In this document: positions 36,449 to 44,531 of the stretch, in pieces | Layout of the letters: each line of letters begins with the position of its first letter | How positions within the stretch are numbered: position 1 is the stretch's first letter | Source of the DNA: Neochlamydia sp. AcF84 | Lineage (GTDB): Bacteria > Chlamydiota > Chlamydiia > Chlamydiales > Parachlamydiaceae | Direction: 5' to 3' | NCBI RefSeq assembly: GCF_011087585.1 | Contig: NZ_VJOT01000068.1 | Coordinates: 1-46,217, forward strand | DNA length: 46,217 bases | The notes under the pieces: model-generated | Seen by the model: the letters and a program-made list of their open reading frames with translations, nothing else | What the model was told of the DNA's origin: nothing | Databases searched by the model: none | Position numbers and translations under genes: made by a program

Positions 36449-36961
36449 CTAGGGGATCTCTTTTTGAAAGCTTAAAGAAAGGACATATTCCTGCTGATAG
36501 CCCAGCAAACGAACTAACATCTCTTTCACGTCATCATTTATGCGTGCCATCAATGCTTTTTGTTTAGCAGAAGGAATATAAGGAAGATCGGCAGTGATGA
36601 CTACTTTATTTTTTTTAATAAGAATGGAGCTCGGAACCTCTTCTTTAGGAAAGAGCTGTTTCCAATAATCATGCATATATTCTTGGAAGATGTTCTCGTC
36701 TAAAAAATAAGCATGATTATCTTTGGAATTAATTTTTAAATAACTTTTTTTTAAATTAGTCCGTAAGTAAAAAATGATAGCAACTCCGATCGCCAAACAT
36801 CCTATCCCAAATAGTGAAAGAAAAAGCTGATCTCTCTCAATAAAGGCTACAAATTCTGAACGAACATGTCGGGAGGCTTGCACCAAAATACTTAGTAAGC
36901 CAAGCACTATAAAAAATAGAGAGATAGCAAAGGTAAGCAAGGGATAAAAAAATTGGTTCAT
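36449..36961 (-). CDS. AmaP-like membrane protein
   Basis: 170 residues. Two N-terminal membrane segments at about residues 6-28 and 46-66 (FYPLLTFAISLFFIVLGLL; LFLSLFGIGCLAIGVAIIF), then a soluble C-terminal region (VVITADLPYIPSAKQKALMA, then VRLLGY) that resembles an Asp23-type fold. This matches AmaP, the membrane anchor that holds Asp23 at the envelope in Firmicutes. It starts three bases after the stop of the Asp23 gene, so they form a tight operon. The AmaP call is by architecture and context, not by a sequence motif. Confidence 0.6.
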   Translation of the reverse strand: MNQFFYPLLTFAISLFFIVLGLLSILVQASRHVRSEFVAFIERDQLFLSLFGIGCLAIGVAIIFYLRTNLKKSYLKINSKDNHAYFLDENIFQEYMHDYWKQLFPKEEVPSSILIKKNKVVITADLPYIPSAKQKALMARINDDVKEMLVRLLGYQQEYVLSLSFQKEIP

Positions 36962-36964
36962 AAT

Positions 36965-37441
36965 TTAGAACTCATCGCTATAGTCTTCTTGGGTGCTAAC
37001 CAAGTTTACAGGGGTTGTGGCGGGAGAAAGAGATTTCTTAGAATCGGCAGTTACCACATTTTTAAAGACCACGTGGATATAGGAGACATGTAAACCGGTA
37101 AGATGGGTAATTTCCTCAGAAACAAGCGTTTGTATTTCTTCCGCTTTTTCAGGGATAGAAATTCCGTAAAAAACGTTCACCTCAATTTTTATACCTACCG
37201 AGTGATTCTTGTTATCTTGCTCTGCTATGATGCCACGCGCTCCTTCGGTAGTATTACGTCCAAAGATACTGTCGATGAAAGTGCTCTCTACCAAAGTGAC
37301 GCCTTCAATGCGATTCAGGCATTCAAGGACAATTCCTTGAAAGACTTTGTTGTCAACGTCACGAATAAACAGCGTTTCAGGTAGCTCAAATTCTTTGGTA
37401 TCAACTTTTTTCACATCAATAGGCATTTTCTTTTCCCCCAT
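36965..37441 (-). CDS. Asp23/Gls24-family envelope stress protein
   Basis: 158 residues. Residues about 20-132 form an Asp23 domain: NKVFQGIVLECLNRIEGV, then STFIDSIFGR, then SVGIKIEVNVFYGISIPEKA and VSEEITHLTGLHVSYIHVVFKNV. Such proteins sit under the cytoplasmic membrane and support the envelope in Gram-positive bacteria; the role in Chlamydiae is not established. A GGGAGA ribosome site precedes ATG 37441; Met6 is a less likely alternative. First gene of the minus-strand unit with the AmaP-like gene and mnmM, and divergent from the GYF_2 gene across 131 bases. Confidence 0.82.
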   Translation of the reverse strand: MGEKKMPIDVKKVDTKEFELPETLFIRDVDNKVFQGIVLECLNRIEGVTLVESTFIDSIFGRNTTEGARGIIAEQDNKNHSVGIKIEVNVFYGISIPEKAEEIQTLVSEEITHLTGLHVSYIHVVFKNVVTADSKKSLSPATTPVNLVSTQEDYSDEF

Positions 37442-37572
37442 GCTAGATTCTCCCTATAATAGTTGACAGCATCATAAATAAGAATATAATAAAAAGCTAA
37501 CTGAAATAGTTGATGCTGCCCTATTAAATCGAAATTTATACTTAAAAGATAGCAGGGTGTGAAGAGAATCGT

Positions 37573-38001
37573 ATGATGGTTAGTTTTTTTTTACTTTTTT
37601 TTCTGGCTGCCTTTTCTGCTTATGTGGCTAAACAAAGGGGACGGGATCCATTAATATGGTTCATGCTAGGTATACTTTTAGGAATTTTCTCTCTTATTTT
37701 ACTTTTTGTTTTAAAACCTTTTGAAAATGATCAAACAGGGCCAAAAAATAAAATAGAAGAGAATGCGATTCCTAAATATGAAACTTTAGCGGAAGATAGA
37801 GGGGAAGTTTCGGAGGAGAATAAAGAATGGTTTTATCTGGACCAGGCACACCGCCAGCAAGGTCCTATTTATTTTAGAGAGTTATACACACTGTGGCTAG
37901 ATAACAAAATAACCTCCTTAACTTATGTATGGTCAGAAGGGATGGCTGATTGGCAGCGTATCAATGAGCTTCCTAAAATTTATAAAAGGATTAGGAGCTA
38001 A
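37573..38001 (+). CDS. Membrane protein with C-terminal GYF_2 domain
   Basis: 142 residues. Two closely spaced hydrophobic segments (about 3-18 and 28-47) make an N-terminal membrane hairpin, followed by a charged linker. Residues about 86-138 form a GYF_2 (DUF4339) domain: WFYLDQAHRQQGPIYFRELY, then LWLDNKITSLTYVWSEGMADWQ. The W-Y-x(n)-QGP core and the C-terminal GMADWQ are diagnostic. GYF_2 domains are thought to bind peptides, often at membranes; the partner is unknown. Likely start at ATG 37573, with a GAAGAGA site. Divergent from the Asp23 operon. Confidence 0.8.
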   Translation: MMVSFFLLFFLAAFSAYVAKQRGRDPLIWFMLGILLGIFSLILLFVLKPFENDQTGPKNKIEENAIPKYETLAEDRGEVSEENKEWFYLDQAHRQQGPIYFRELYTLWLDNKITSLTYVWSEGMADWQRINELPKIYKRIRS

Positions 38002-38132
38002 AGGATTACGCACTTTAAAGATTGGCTAACGATTGAGGTCAAACTAAAAAGAAAAATAGTAAGCTTAAGGCTTTGTAGAACCATGCGTGTTGTTCTTTCA
38101 ACCCTAAACTTACCTCTTATAATTTTTTGCTC

Positions 38133-38438
38133 TTACCAGCTAGACTTAGTAACGCCAGGAATTAATCCATGCAAAGCCATTTCTCTAAAGGTAAGGCGGG
38201 AGAGTTTAAACTGTCTAATAAATCCTCTTGCACGTCCTGTTAAAAGGCAGCGATTACGTAGACGAGTAGGGGATGAGTCACGTGGCATTTTGTTAAGCGC
38301 TACACGAGCTTCATGACGTTCTTCTTCTGAAATATTGATGTCAGCGGCTGTTTTTTTAAGAGCTTGTCTTTTTTCCCATTTCAGCTTAACAACTTTTTCA
38401 CGACGTTTTGCTTTTTCTATTGAGGACCTTTTTGCCAT
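38133..38438 (-). CDS. rpsN: 30S ribosomal protein S14
   Basis: A 101-residue S14 of the long, zinc-free type (no CxxC). It begins [20 protein letters not shown] and has the conserved [22 protein letters not shown] and [22 protein letters not shown]. It binds 16S rRNA in the small-subunit head. It lies 15 bases after rpmJ on the same strand, and the AGGAAG ribosome site overlaps the rpmJ stop. I recall the rpsN-rpmJ next to rpmH-rnpA grouping being conserved in Chlamydia. Confidence 0.97.
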   Translation of the reverse strand: MAKRSSIEKAKRREKVVKLKWEKRQALKKTAADINISEEERHEARVALNKMPRDSSPTRLRNRCLLTGRARGFIRQFKLSRLTFREMALHGLIPGVTKSSW

Positions 38439-38453
38439 ATGATTATAATCTTC

Positions 38454-38591
38454 CTATTTTTTACGAGCAGGGCCTTTCTGCCGCTGTTTACGATTCGGGT
38501 CTTTCTTGTTAATCACATAAAGACGTCCTTGGCGACGTACGAGGATATCACCCTTCGATGGATCGGCTTTAACGGATGCTTTTACTTTCAT
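38454..38591 (-). CDS. rpmJ: 50S ribosomal protein L36
   Basis: Found by direct translation: 45 residues from ATG 38589-38591 to TAG 38454-38456. It reads [20 protein letters not shown], then [20 protein letters not shown]. The MKVKASVK start and the basic [17 protein letters not shown] core identify L36 of the cysteine-poor long type found in Chlamydiae. An AGGAAC site precedes it. First gene of the rpmJ-rpsN pair. Confidence 0.93.
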   Translation of the reverse strand: MKVKASVKADPSKGDILVRRQGRLYVINKKDPNRKQRQKGPARKK

Positions 38592-38914
38592 ATCTGTTCC
38601 TGCGTGTTACAATAATTTGTAAGTTAAGCGATTCTTATATCCTAAACCTTAATTTCCTTTCAATCCTTTTCTTGTAAAGGTAAAGAGAAGAGCTCTCAAG
38701 AGGCTTTGAGCGCTAAGGGGCTTATGGCTAGGACCTCTTTATAGACAGTAGATAAGGAAGCTTTAAATTAAAAATATAGTTGTTTTTCTCTTCCATTTTT
38801 TAGTTGCTTTATCATCAGTTTTCTCTACTTCTTTTCTTGCATTTATTTTACCTGTTTTGTATCCTGCTGTTCATGTTTATTTAATTGTCGAAAATTTTAA
38901 TCAAGGAAGTTAAT
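38592..38914. other. Divergent intergenic region between rpmJ and rpmH
   Basis: 323 AT-rich bases that should hold promoters for both ribosomal-protein units. No convincing -35/-10 pair and no cluster of DnaA boxes was seen, so there is no support for an origin here. Confidence 0.5.
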
Positions 38915-39052
38915 GTGAAGCGCACATACCAACCTAGTAAACGTCGTCGTAAATCTGAGCATGGCTTTCGGAAGAGAATGAAAACTGCGGATGGACGTAA
39001 AATCATCAATTCCCGCCGTCGCCGAGGTCGTAAGGCTTTAACAAGGGCGTGA
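38915..39052 (+). CDS. rpmH: 50S ribosomal protein L34
   Basis: Found by direct translation: 45 residues from GTG 38915 to TGA 39050-39052. It reads [20 protein letters not shown], then [20 protein letters not shown], the universal L34 sequence. An AAGGAAG site lies five bases before the GTG. An ATG two bases earlier is followed at once by TGA, so GTG is the only usable start. The stop overlaps the rnpA start (GTGA), coupling translation of the two. Confidence 0.97.
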   Translation: MKRTYQPSKRRRKSEHGFRKRMKTADGRKIINSRRRRGRKALTRA

Positions 39053-39402
39053 AATACAGCTTTTCCAAGCTTTTTAGATTACGCAAGCGCTATCAATTTC
39101 AGAAGTTTACTCACAGCAGTAAACGTTTAATCGGGCGATGGGTTATCGTAGAAATCGTACCTAATCCTCTACAAATGACCCGATTAGGGATTACAGTCAC
39201 CAAACGCTATGGTAAAGCTCATGATCGTAATCGGTTTAAAAGGATTACGCGAGAGGCTTTCCGCTATTGCCAGTCAAGCCTTCCATTAGGGCAAGACCTT
39301 AATGTAAAGCCGCGCGTTAATGCTAAACAGGCCACGTCTTTAGACATTTATACCGATTTAATGAAGCTCTTAAGTACCAATCATCATGAGCGAGGGACTT
39401 AA
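39049..39402 (+). CDS. rnpA: Ribonuclease P protein component
   Basis: 117 residues, GTG start overlapping the rpmH stop by four bases. The protein subunit of RNase P supports 5' processing of tRNA precursors by the M1 RNA. The signature RNR motif is present as [17 protein letters not shown], and [10 protein letters not shown] and the basic beta-sheet face ([12 protein letters not shown]) match the family. Its end overlaps the helicase gene by 17 bases. Normal family length. Confidence 0.93.
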   Translation: MKYSFSKLFRLRKRYQFQKFTHSSKRLIGRWVIVEIVPNPLQMTRLGITVTKRYGKAHDRNRFKRITREAFRYCQSSLPLGQDLNVKPRVNAKQATSLDIYTDLMKLLSTNHHERGT

Positions 39403-41392
39403 TACTCAGCAGAAGCAAGCTGTGGATACCATTGCAGGCCGTGTCTTAATCTTGGCTGGAGCTGGTACGGGCAAAACGCGCGTTCTTACAATGCGTATGT
39501 GCCATCTAATCAATAACCTAGACGTTCATCCTCGCCATATTCTTGGCCTCACTTTTACCAACAAAGCTGCGTCCGAGATGTATCATCGAATGGCCGCACT
39601 CGTCCCCCATAGGATAGCCAAGCTAGTTACCTTATGTACATTTCATAGTTTTTGCATCCAGATACTAAGAGAAGAGATCGTACGTTTGGGTTATACCAAA
39701 GAGTTCACTATTTATCGTGAGAGTGATGTTCAGCGTCTCATTTCTACTATTGCACGTGATCTGCTAGAAAGAGAAAAAGATCTGCCTTCATTAGCCGCTA
39801 CGTTAGCAGTGATCACGCAGGCTAAAAATAAAGGGCTTTGCGCAGAGCAGATTCAAAATACAGGCTCTGCCTGGCATGATCAATTTTCAAGCACTCTTTA
39901 TCGTCGCTTGCAAGAAAGTATGCGTGCCTATAATGCTGTGGATTTTGATGATTTATTGGTGCTTACGGTGCAGCTTTTAGAAAAGTATCCCGACGTCCTT
40001 AATCGCTATCAAGAACAGTATCGTTATATTATGATCGATGAGTATCAAGATACCAACCCTATTCAGTATCGCTTAGCAAAATTGCTTTCCGCAAAGTATA
40101 ATAATTTGTGTGTAGTAGGTGATGATGATCAGTCTATTTACGGCTGGCGAGGAGCGGAAGTACGCAACATTTTAGATTTTGAGCAAGCAGTGGTGATTAA
40201 GCTAGAACAAAATTATCGCTCGACCAATACAATTCTTAAAGCCGCTAATGCGGTGATCAGCAAAAATCAGTCTCGTTATCCTAAAGCTTTATGGAGCACC
40301 AAGGGAGAGGGTGAGCCCATTGAGATTTTTTATGCGCCTCAAGAGAGTGATGAGGCTGAAGCTGTGGTGTATAGAATGGTCAAAATGAGGGAAAAAAAAG
40401 GCTTACGTTGGAATGATTTTGCCATTTTATACCGTTCCAATGCTCTTTCTCGTGCTTTTGAAACGGCTTTATTAAAATATACGTGGACAGAGAATGGGCA
40501 ATGGATGAAGGGGATACCTTATCAAATTTACGGGGGCATAGAATTTTATGAAAGGCGTGAAGTCAAAGATTTATGCGCTTATTTACGTGTAATAGTCAAT
40601 CATAGAGATCAGGAAGCTTTACTACGTATTATTAATCAACCACGACGGGGGATAGGTGGAATTTCTTTAGATGCTCTTACGGCCTATAATCGCCAGCAGA
40701 ATATTTCTCTTTGGGAAGTTTTAAAAATGGTAGGTGATGACCAGCTTAAAGAGGAAGAGATTAAGAGTTCCTTACCTGCAAAAACTTTGAAAGCTATCCG
40801 AGAGTTTGTAGCTCTTATTGAAGAAGCTCAAGAGCGCTTTGAAAAAATGCCTTTAGCAGAAACTCTTCAATGGCTAATTGAAAAAATTGATTACCGTAAA
40901 GCTATTGAGGAAGAGGTTAAAAGTTCGCAGATGCGGGAATTTAAGTGGGAAAATTGCCTGGAGTTTGTGGAGACGTTAAGAGATTATGCATGTAAGGTAA
41001 AAGAAAAACTTCATAAGCAACCACGGTTATATGATTTTTTAAGCACAGTTTGCTTAGAAAATGATTGGGAACGTATGGCTCGTCAGCAGCAAACAGGAGA
41101 AGATAAAGTCAATTTAATGACTTTCCATAGTGCTAAAGGATTGGAATTTCCTGTATGTTTCTTAGTAGGAATAGAGGATCATATTATTCCTCATGAGAAA
41201 AGCTTAAAAGAAACAGGAGTAGAGGAAGAGCGGCGTTTAATGTATGTAGCGATGACACGTGCGATGCAAAATTTAGTGATTAGTATGGCTTGCTCTCGAC
41301 ATAAAATGGGCAAAAAAGTCTCTTGTAAGCCTTCGCGTTTTCTTTATGAGATTCCCAAAGAGCTCTTAAGAGTCACGGAGTGGGGTGGGTAA
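39386..41392 (+). CDS. UvrD/Rep/PcrA-family SF1A DNA helicase
   Basis: A 668-residue 3'-5' helicase for repair and replication restart. All SF1A motifs are visible: Q-motif LNTQQKQAV (5-13), Walker A AGAGTGKT (24-31), motif Ia LTFTNKAASEM, motif II DEYQD (218-222), motif III GDDDQSIYGWRGA, motif IV QNYRST, motif V TFHSAKGLEF and motif VI YVAMTRA. It is about 50 residues shorter than E. coli UvrD or PcrA at the C-terminus. It starts inside rnpA (17-base overlap) with no separate ribosome site, so it is probably translationally coupled to rnpA. The exact subfamily (uvrD, rep or pcrA) cannot be settled by eye. Confidence 0.93.
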   Translation: MSEGLNTQQKQAVDTIAGRVLILAGAGTGKTRVLTMRMCHLINNLDVHPRHILGLTFTNKAASEMYHRMAALVPHRIAKLVTLCTFHSFCIQILREEIVRLGYTKEFTIYRESDVQRLISTIARDLLEREKDLPSLAATLAVITQAKNKGLCAEQIQNTGSAWHDQFSSTLYRRLQESMRAYNAVDFDDLLVLTVQLLEKYPDVLNRYQEQYRYIMIDEYQDTNPIQYRLAKLLSAKYNNLCVVGDDDQSIYGWRGAEVRNILDFEQAVVIKLEQNYRSTNTILKAANAVISKNQSRYPKALWSTKGEGEPIEIFYAPQESDEAEAVVYRMVKMREKKGLRWNDFAILYRSNALSRAFETALLKYTWTENGQWMKGIPYQIYGGIEFYERREVKDLCAYLRVIVNHRDQEALLRIINQPRRGIGGISLDALTAYNRQQNISLWEVLKMVGDDQLKEEEIKSSLPAKTLKAIREFVALIEEAQERFEKMPLAETLQWLIEKIDYRKAIEEEVKSSQMREFKWENCLEFVETLRDYACKVKEKLHKQPRLYDFLSTVCLENDWERMARQQQTGEDKVNLMTFHSAKGLEFPVCFLVGIEDHIIPHEKSLKETGVEEERRLMYVAMTRAMQNLVISMACSRHKMGKKVSCKPSRFLYEIPKELLRVTEWGG

Positions 41393-41519
41393 AATAGCAA
41401 GTCCTTAGGTTTATCCTGTCCGGGGTGTAAACAAATATTCTTAAAAAAAGGCTGCAGATAACTGACTAGCCTACAATTTTACTGGGAGATGAGTGTCAAT
41501 AAGTTTTAAAAAACTAAGT

Positions 41520-41578
41520 CCCTCTAATCCATTGTTTAAAAGTTACCTCTTTATTTAAAGAGCTGGTTTATTAGAGGG
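41520..41578. terminator. Nested hairpin between convergent genes
   Basis: The outer arms CCCTCTAAT (41520-41528) and ATTAGAGGG (41570-41578) are perfect complements. Inside lies a second perfect stem, CTCTTTA (41547-41553) and TAAAGAG (41556-41562). Positioned between the convergent helicase and thioredoxin-like genes, it is probably a shared terminator, although no long T-run follows. Confidence 0.5.
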
Positions 41579-41662
41579 TAGGGATATAAAAAATGATTTA
41601 AAGATATTTAATATTCTAAATCGCTTCTTCGATTTTAACTTAATCTAAACTTTTATTGCTCA

Positions 41663-42703
41663 TTAATGCTTAACTATTGCCGTTTCAGTAGCCATTTGAG
41701 ATTTAATATTCTTAATAGCAGTTGAGATCTCGATTTTCGCCGTAGGAGGGGCAGACGTAAAAGAACTTTCAGCAAAATTTAGGGCCTCTGTAAGATTATT
41801 TCTATCAAAATAAATTTGCGAAATAATCATCTGAAGACGCCAAAGATGTTCTTTATCCTTAGGGCCAAACTTCTGGATATAATTGACAAGAGAAGCTACG
41901 GCTAGATCAGCTGAGCGCTTATCACCCGCCTCGGTATAGCCTTCAAAATCAATAAGTGCTAGATGATAATGAGTCATCTTCTCATTGTTAGGATCCATTA
42001 ACTGTAGCTCTTTCTTTAATGCCTTAGCTTCAGCGAGCCCAGACAGGCCCTCTTGAGTCATTTTGCGATAGCGTTCAATCATGAAAAAATGGCTATCTTC
42101 CGAATTAACCCCTACTTTAATAATTTGGTTAATATCGCTCTCATATCCAAAATTTTGGGCTACTTCATAAAGTTTTTTAAGTTCAGCGCTAGAATACTTG
42201 TGTTTGTTTATAGCCTCTACCTTTTTTTGATAGTCAGAATAGTCCGCGACAATTTTTGAAAGGTGGGCGGCATACATCTTTCCGCCTCCTGCGCGATAGC
42301 CAGTGATGCCGATCTGCTTTTGTTGCTGGCCATCTAAAATGATTAAAGTAGGAAAACTACGTATATTATATTTTTTTTGGAGTTGTTTGTTTTGGACAGC
42401 TAAGGGAGTGGGAAGGGTAGAATTTACTGGAAAATCTAGTCTCATAAAAATAAATTTATCACCTACTGCTTGCGCAAATTCGGGCGTATCTAAGCTTTCT
42501 TGCTCAAGCTTGGAACACCAAGTACACCAGTCTGAGCCAGTAAAAAATAAAATAATGGGCTTAAATGTTGCTCGGGAAAGGTTTTCTGCTTCCTCATAAT
42601 TGGTCATCCACTGGAGGGAATCAGTGGAGATACCTTGAGCAGGAGTCATAAAAAAGGTAACTCCCACCATCATACTGCACATATAGGTTAACACTGGCCT
42701 CAT
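41663..42703 (-). CDS. Periplasmic thioredoxin-fold protein (DsbH/DUF255-like)
   Basis: 346 residues. A signal peptide (cleavage near AQG, residue 24) exports the protein. A thioredoxin domain (about 28-150) has the redox motif CTWC (60-63) in FTGSDWCTWCSKLEQES and the cis-Pro stretch IRSFPTLIILD. The C-terminal ~190 residues are helical and TPR-like. The N-terminal part resembles the small chlamydial oxidoreductase DsbH and other thiol-disulfide proteins, consistent with control of envelope disulfides, but the long C-terminal extension is unlike DsbH. Divergent from the DTW gene. Confidence 0.75.
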   Translation of the reverse strand: MRPVLTYMCSMMVGVTFFMTPAQGISTDSLQWMTNYEEAENLSRATFKPIILFFTGSDWCTWCSKLEQESLDTPEFAQAVGDKFIFMRLDFPVNSTLPTPLAVQNKQLQKKYNIRSFPTLIILDGQQQKQIGITGYRAGGGKMYAAHLSKIVADYSDYQKKVEAINKHKYSSAELKKLYEVAQNFGYESDINQIIKVGVNSEDSHFFMIERYRKMTQEGLSGLAEAKALKKELQLMDPNNEKMTHYHLALIDFEGYTEAGDKRSADLAVASLVNYIQKFGPKDKEHLWRLQMIISQIYFDRNNLTEALNFAESSFTSAPPTAKIEISTAIKNIKSQMATETAIVKH

Positions 42704-42786
42704 ATATATTTTTCCCTCTTGAAAATGAATTTAAACTCATGTTACTATACTTTTTTTTAATGCATATTAACTAATTAATTTATATC

Positions 42787-43275
42787 ATGCAATCCTTTCC
42801 TCCTACCGTAGTTTTACGGCATCATAAAGAAAACCTTAAAAAATGCAGCTTAAGGGGTCTAGAAGGAGTTGAAGATTTCCATTTTTATACCTATCCTAAA
42901 AGCATTTTACCTTCTCTCGTAGGGTATACCATGTTGGCGTTGGAGGCTCCGGTTTTATCTTTAGAAGATGCAGGGCAGGGCCTATTTATTTTAGATAGCA
43001 CCTGGCGCTATGCAGAAAAAATGCTAAAATTTGTGGAAAGGCATGCCGATCTACCAAAAAGGAGTCTGCCTCCTCATTTTCGCACCGCCTATCCTCGGCG
43101 TCAAGAAGATTGCATAGATCCAGCACGTGGATTAGCCTCTATAGAGGCTATTTATGTTGCTTATATGCTTCTAGGGCGTGATACTACTCAAGTGTTAAAC
43201 CACTATCATTGGAAGGAAGATTTTTTGAAAATCAATGGATTAGAAAAGGAAGAGGGAAATTCTACGATGGCTTAA
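42787..43275 (+). CDS. DTW/Tsr3-superfamily protein, predicted RNA acp-transferase
   Basis: 162 residues. The central part LFILDSTWRYAEKML matches the DTW motif (DxTWxxA), followed by LPPHFRTAYPRRQEDCIDPA and GLASIEAIYVAYMLLGR, the LSTxEA-like signature. The superfamily includes TapT (acp3U in tRNA) and Tsr3/DUF367 (acp3Psi in archaeal and eukaryotic small-subunit rRNA); members transfer an aminocarboxypropyl group from SAM. Which RNA is modified here is open: the motif order looks intermediate between the two. The start ATG 42787 has no clear ribosome site. Divergent from the thioredoxin-like gene with a gap of 83 bases. Confidence 0.72.
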   Translation: MQSFPPTVVLRHHKENLKKCSLRGLEGVEDFHFYTYPKSILPSLVGYTMLALEAPVLSLEDAGQGLFILDSTWRYAEKMLKFVERHADLPKRSLPPHFRTAYPRRQEDCIDPARGLASIEAIYVAYMLLGRDTTQVLNHYHWKEDFLKINGLEKEEGNSTMA

Positions 43276-43618
43276 GTTAAAAAGCTCTGGATCACAAGCG
43301 ATAACCTTATGGGCAGGTAGTTGTCTAATCGCTTAAATTCCAAAAAAACTTTTTCCTTGTAAGTGTTAAGGCTACTTTCTTGCTTTTTACAAGAGAAAGC
43401 ACAAAAACCCCTTATAAAATTTTTTGATTTAAATTTTGGATACATTAAATAAAGCTAACAATTCTAAGGTTTTCTTAAGGAAGTTTGGTTGGAGACTTTC
43501 CCTCCAAGGTTATCCATCTACATGATACCATTTCGAAGCAGTTGCATTGAAACCAATTGGGGCAAACTCTTAGGTTCAATTCAGTCTACTCCTTAAGCTT
43601 GTTCTATTGGGTATTATC
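43276..43618. other. Intergenic region next to a transposase relic
   Basis: 343 AT-rich bases with no supportable gene. It probably includes the far end of the decayed insertion sequence at 43619-44364, but no terminal inverted repeat was recognised. Confidence 0.4.
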
Positions 43619-44364
43619 TTAACTCATCGTACGCAGATATAAAGTTTCTTTGTAAAGTTTACGGTTCTTGATAAGCCATCTGGTTGGCTTTAAGGATTAA
43701 CTGTATCTTGAAACAAAGTGATTGAGAGGGAGTTAAAAATTCAAATTCGCAACTAGCGAGAAGAGAGGCTAAAATATGGTTTCTTTGAGAGCAAAAAATT
43801 TTAAGGGGAGACTTTTTAAGGTTAGTATTTTGCTTTATCCCTTGGTAATCTTCTTCTGTCTTCCGCCGTTTGTGAGAGTTTTCATAGATTCGTTCAGGCT
43901 CATGATTTTAAGTCATTAGTCCGTGCAATAGGGAGAATCCCTATAGAATCGTCCTTGTTTTTGAAGATCTGCGTTTTCACCTCGCAAAAGTGTATGATTT
44001 CTTAATCACTTTAGACGGTTAGGAAAAGTATAATCGCCCTTGTTAATAATGCTTAGAAAAAGATTAATCTTTTTTACTTGACTTTCCTTCGCTATGAAAA
44101 AATGCCAGCAGGCGATTCTGTTTTTATCCGTACAGGGCTTTTCTTCTCTCGTATCATCAATAATCTACATCTCCCTTGTTTTGGTATAGATGATCCTCTT
44201 GCCTTTTAACCTATTGCCAGTGCTTTCGATCCCCCCTTAGATTGTCATTAGGAAAAGTGGTGAGGATCTTAGCTGTCTAAAGGATTGGATACTCGTGTAG
44301 CTATCGCTTGCTGGTTTTGGTTGATAAAATAGCCAGTATAAATATCAAGAAAATCGAATTTCAT
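43619..44364 (-). pseudogene. Decayed DDE transposase (IS4/IS701-like)
   Basis: Begins with ATG 44362-44364 behind an AGGGAG site: MKFDFLDIYTGYFINQNQQA, then IATRVSNPLDS, stop. Further recognisable pieces follow in shifting frames: IDDTREEKPCTDKNRIACWH (catalytic-Asp region, about 44100-44161), INLFLSIINKGDY, FKNKDDSIGILPIARTNDL, then ERIYENSHKRRKTEEDYQGI (YREK-like box) with QRNHILASLLASCEFEFL, and a final LYKETLYLRTMS before TAA 43619-43621. Several stops, frameshifts and deletions make it non-functional. The order of motifs is that of IS4-superfamily (IS701-like) transposases. It reads away from the effector-like gene at 44532. Confidence 0.8.
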
Positions 44365-44531
44365 TTTTTCTCCCTCTTTAAAAGCAAAAGCTTCTGAGAA
44401 TAGTTTTATTAATTCATTTATCTGTAAGGAAAAGATAATTAAGTTGAATAAATACTGTATTTTAATCTTTTAAAATATAATAATTGAAACTTATATGAAT
44501 AAACCATTAGCCCTTATAAAGGAGTTAATTT

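Noticed and set aside
38083-38316. Open plus-strand frame opposite rpsN
   Set aside because: It is the complement of the certain S14 gene.
38592-38914. Possible oriC because rpmH-rnpA is nearby
   Set aside because: No DnaA-box cluster or AT-rich 13-mers, and the rpmH-rnpA link to oriC is not reliable in Chlamydiae.
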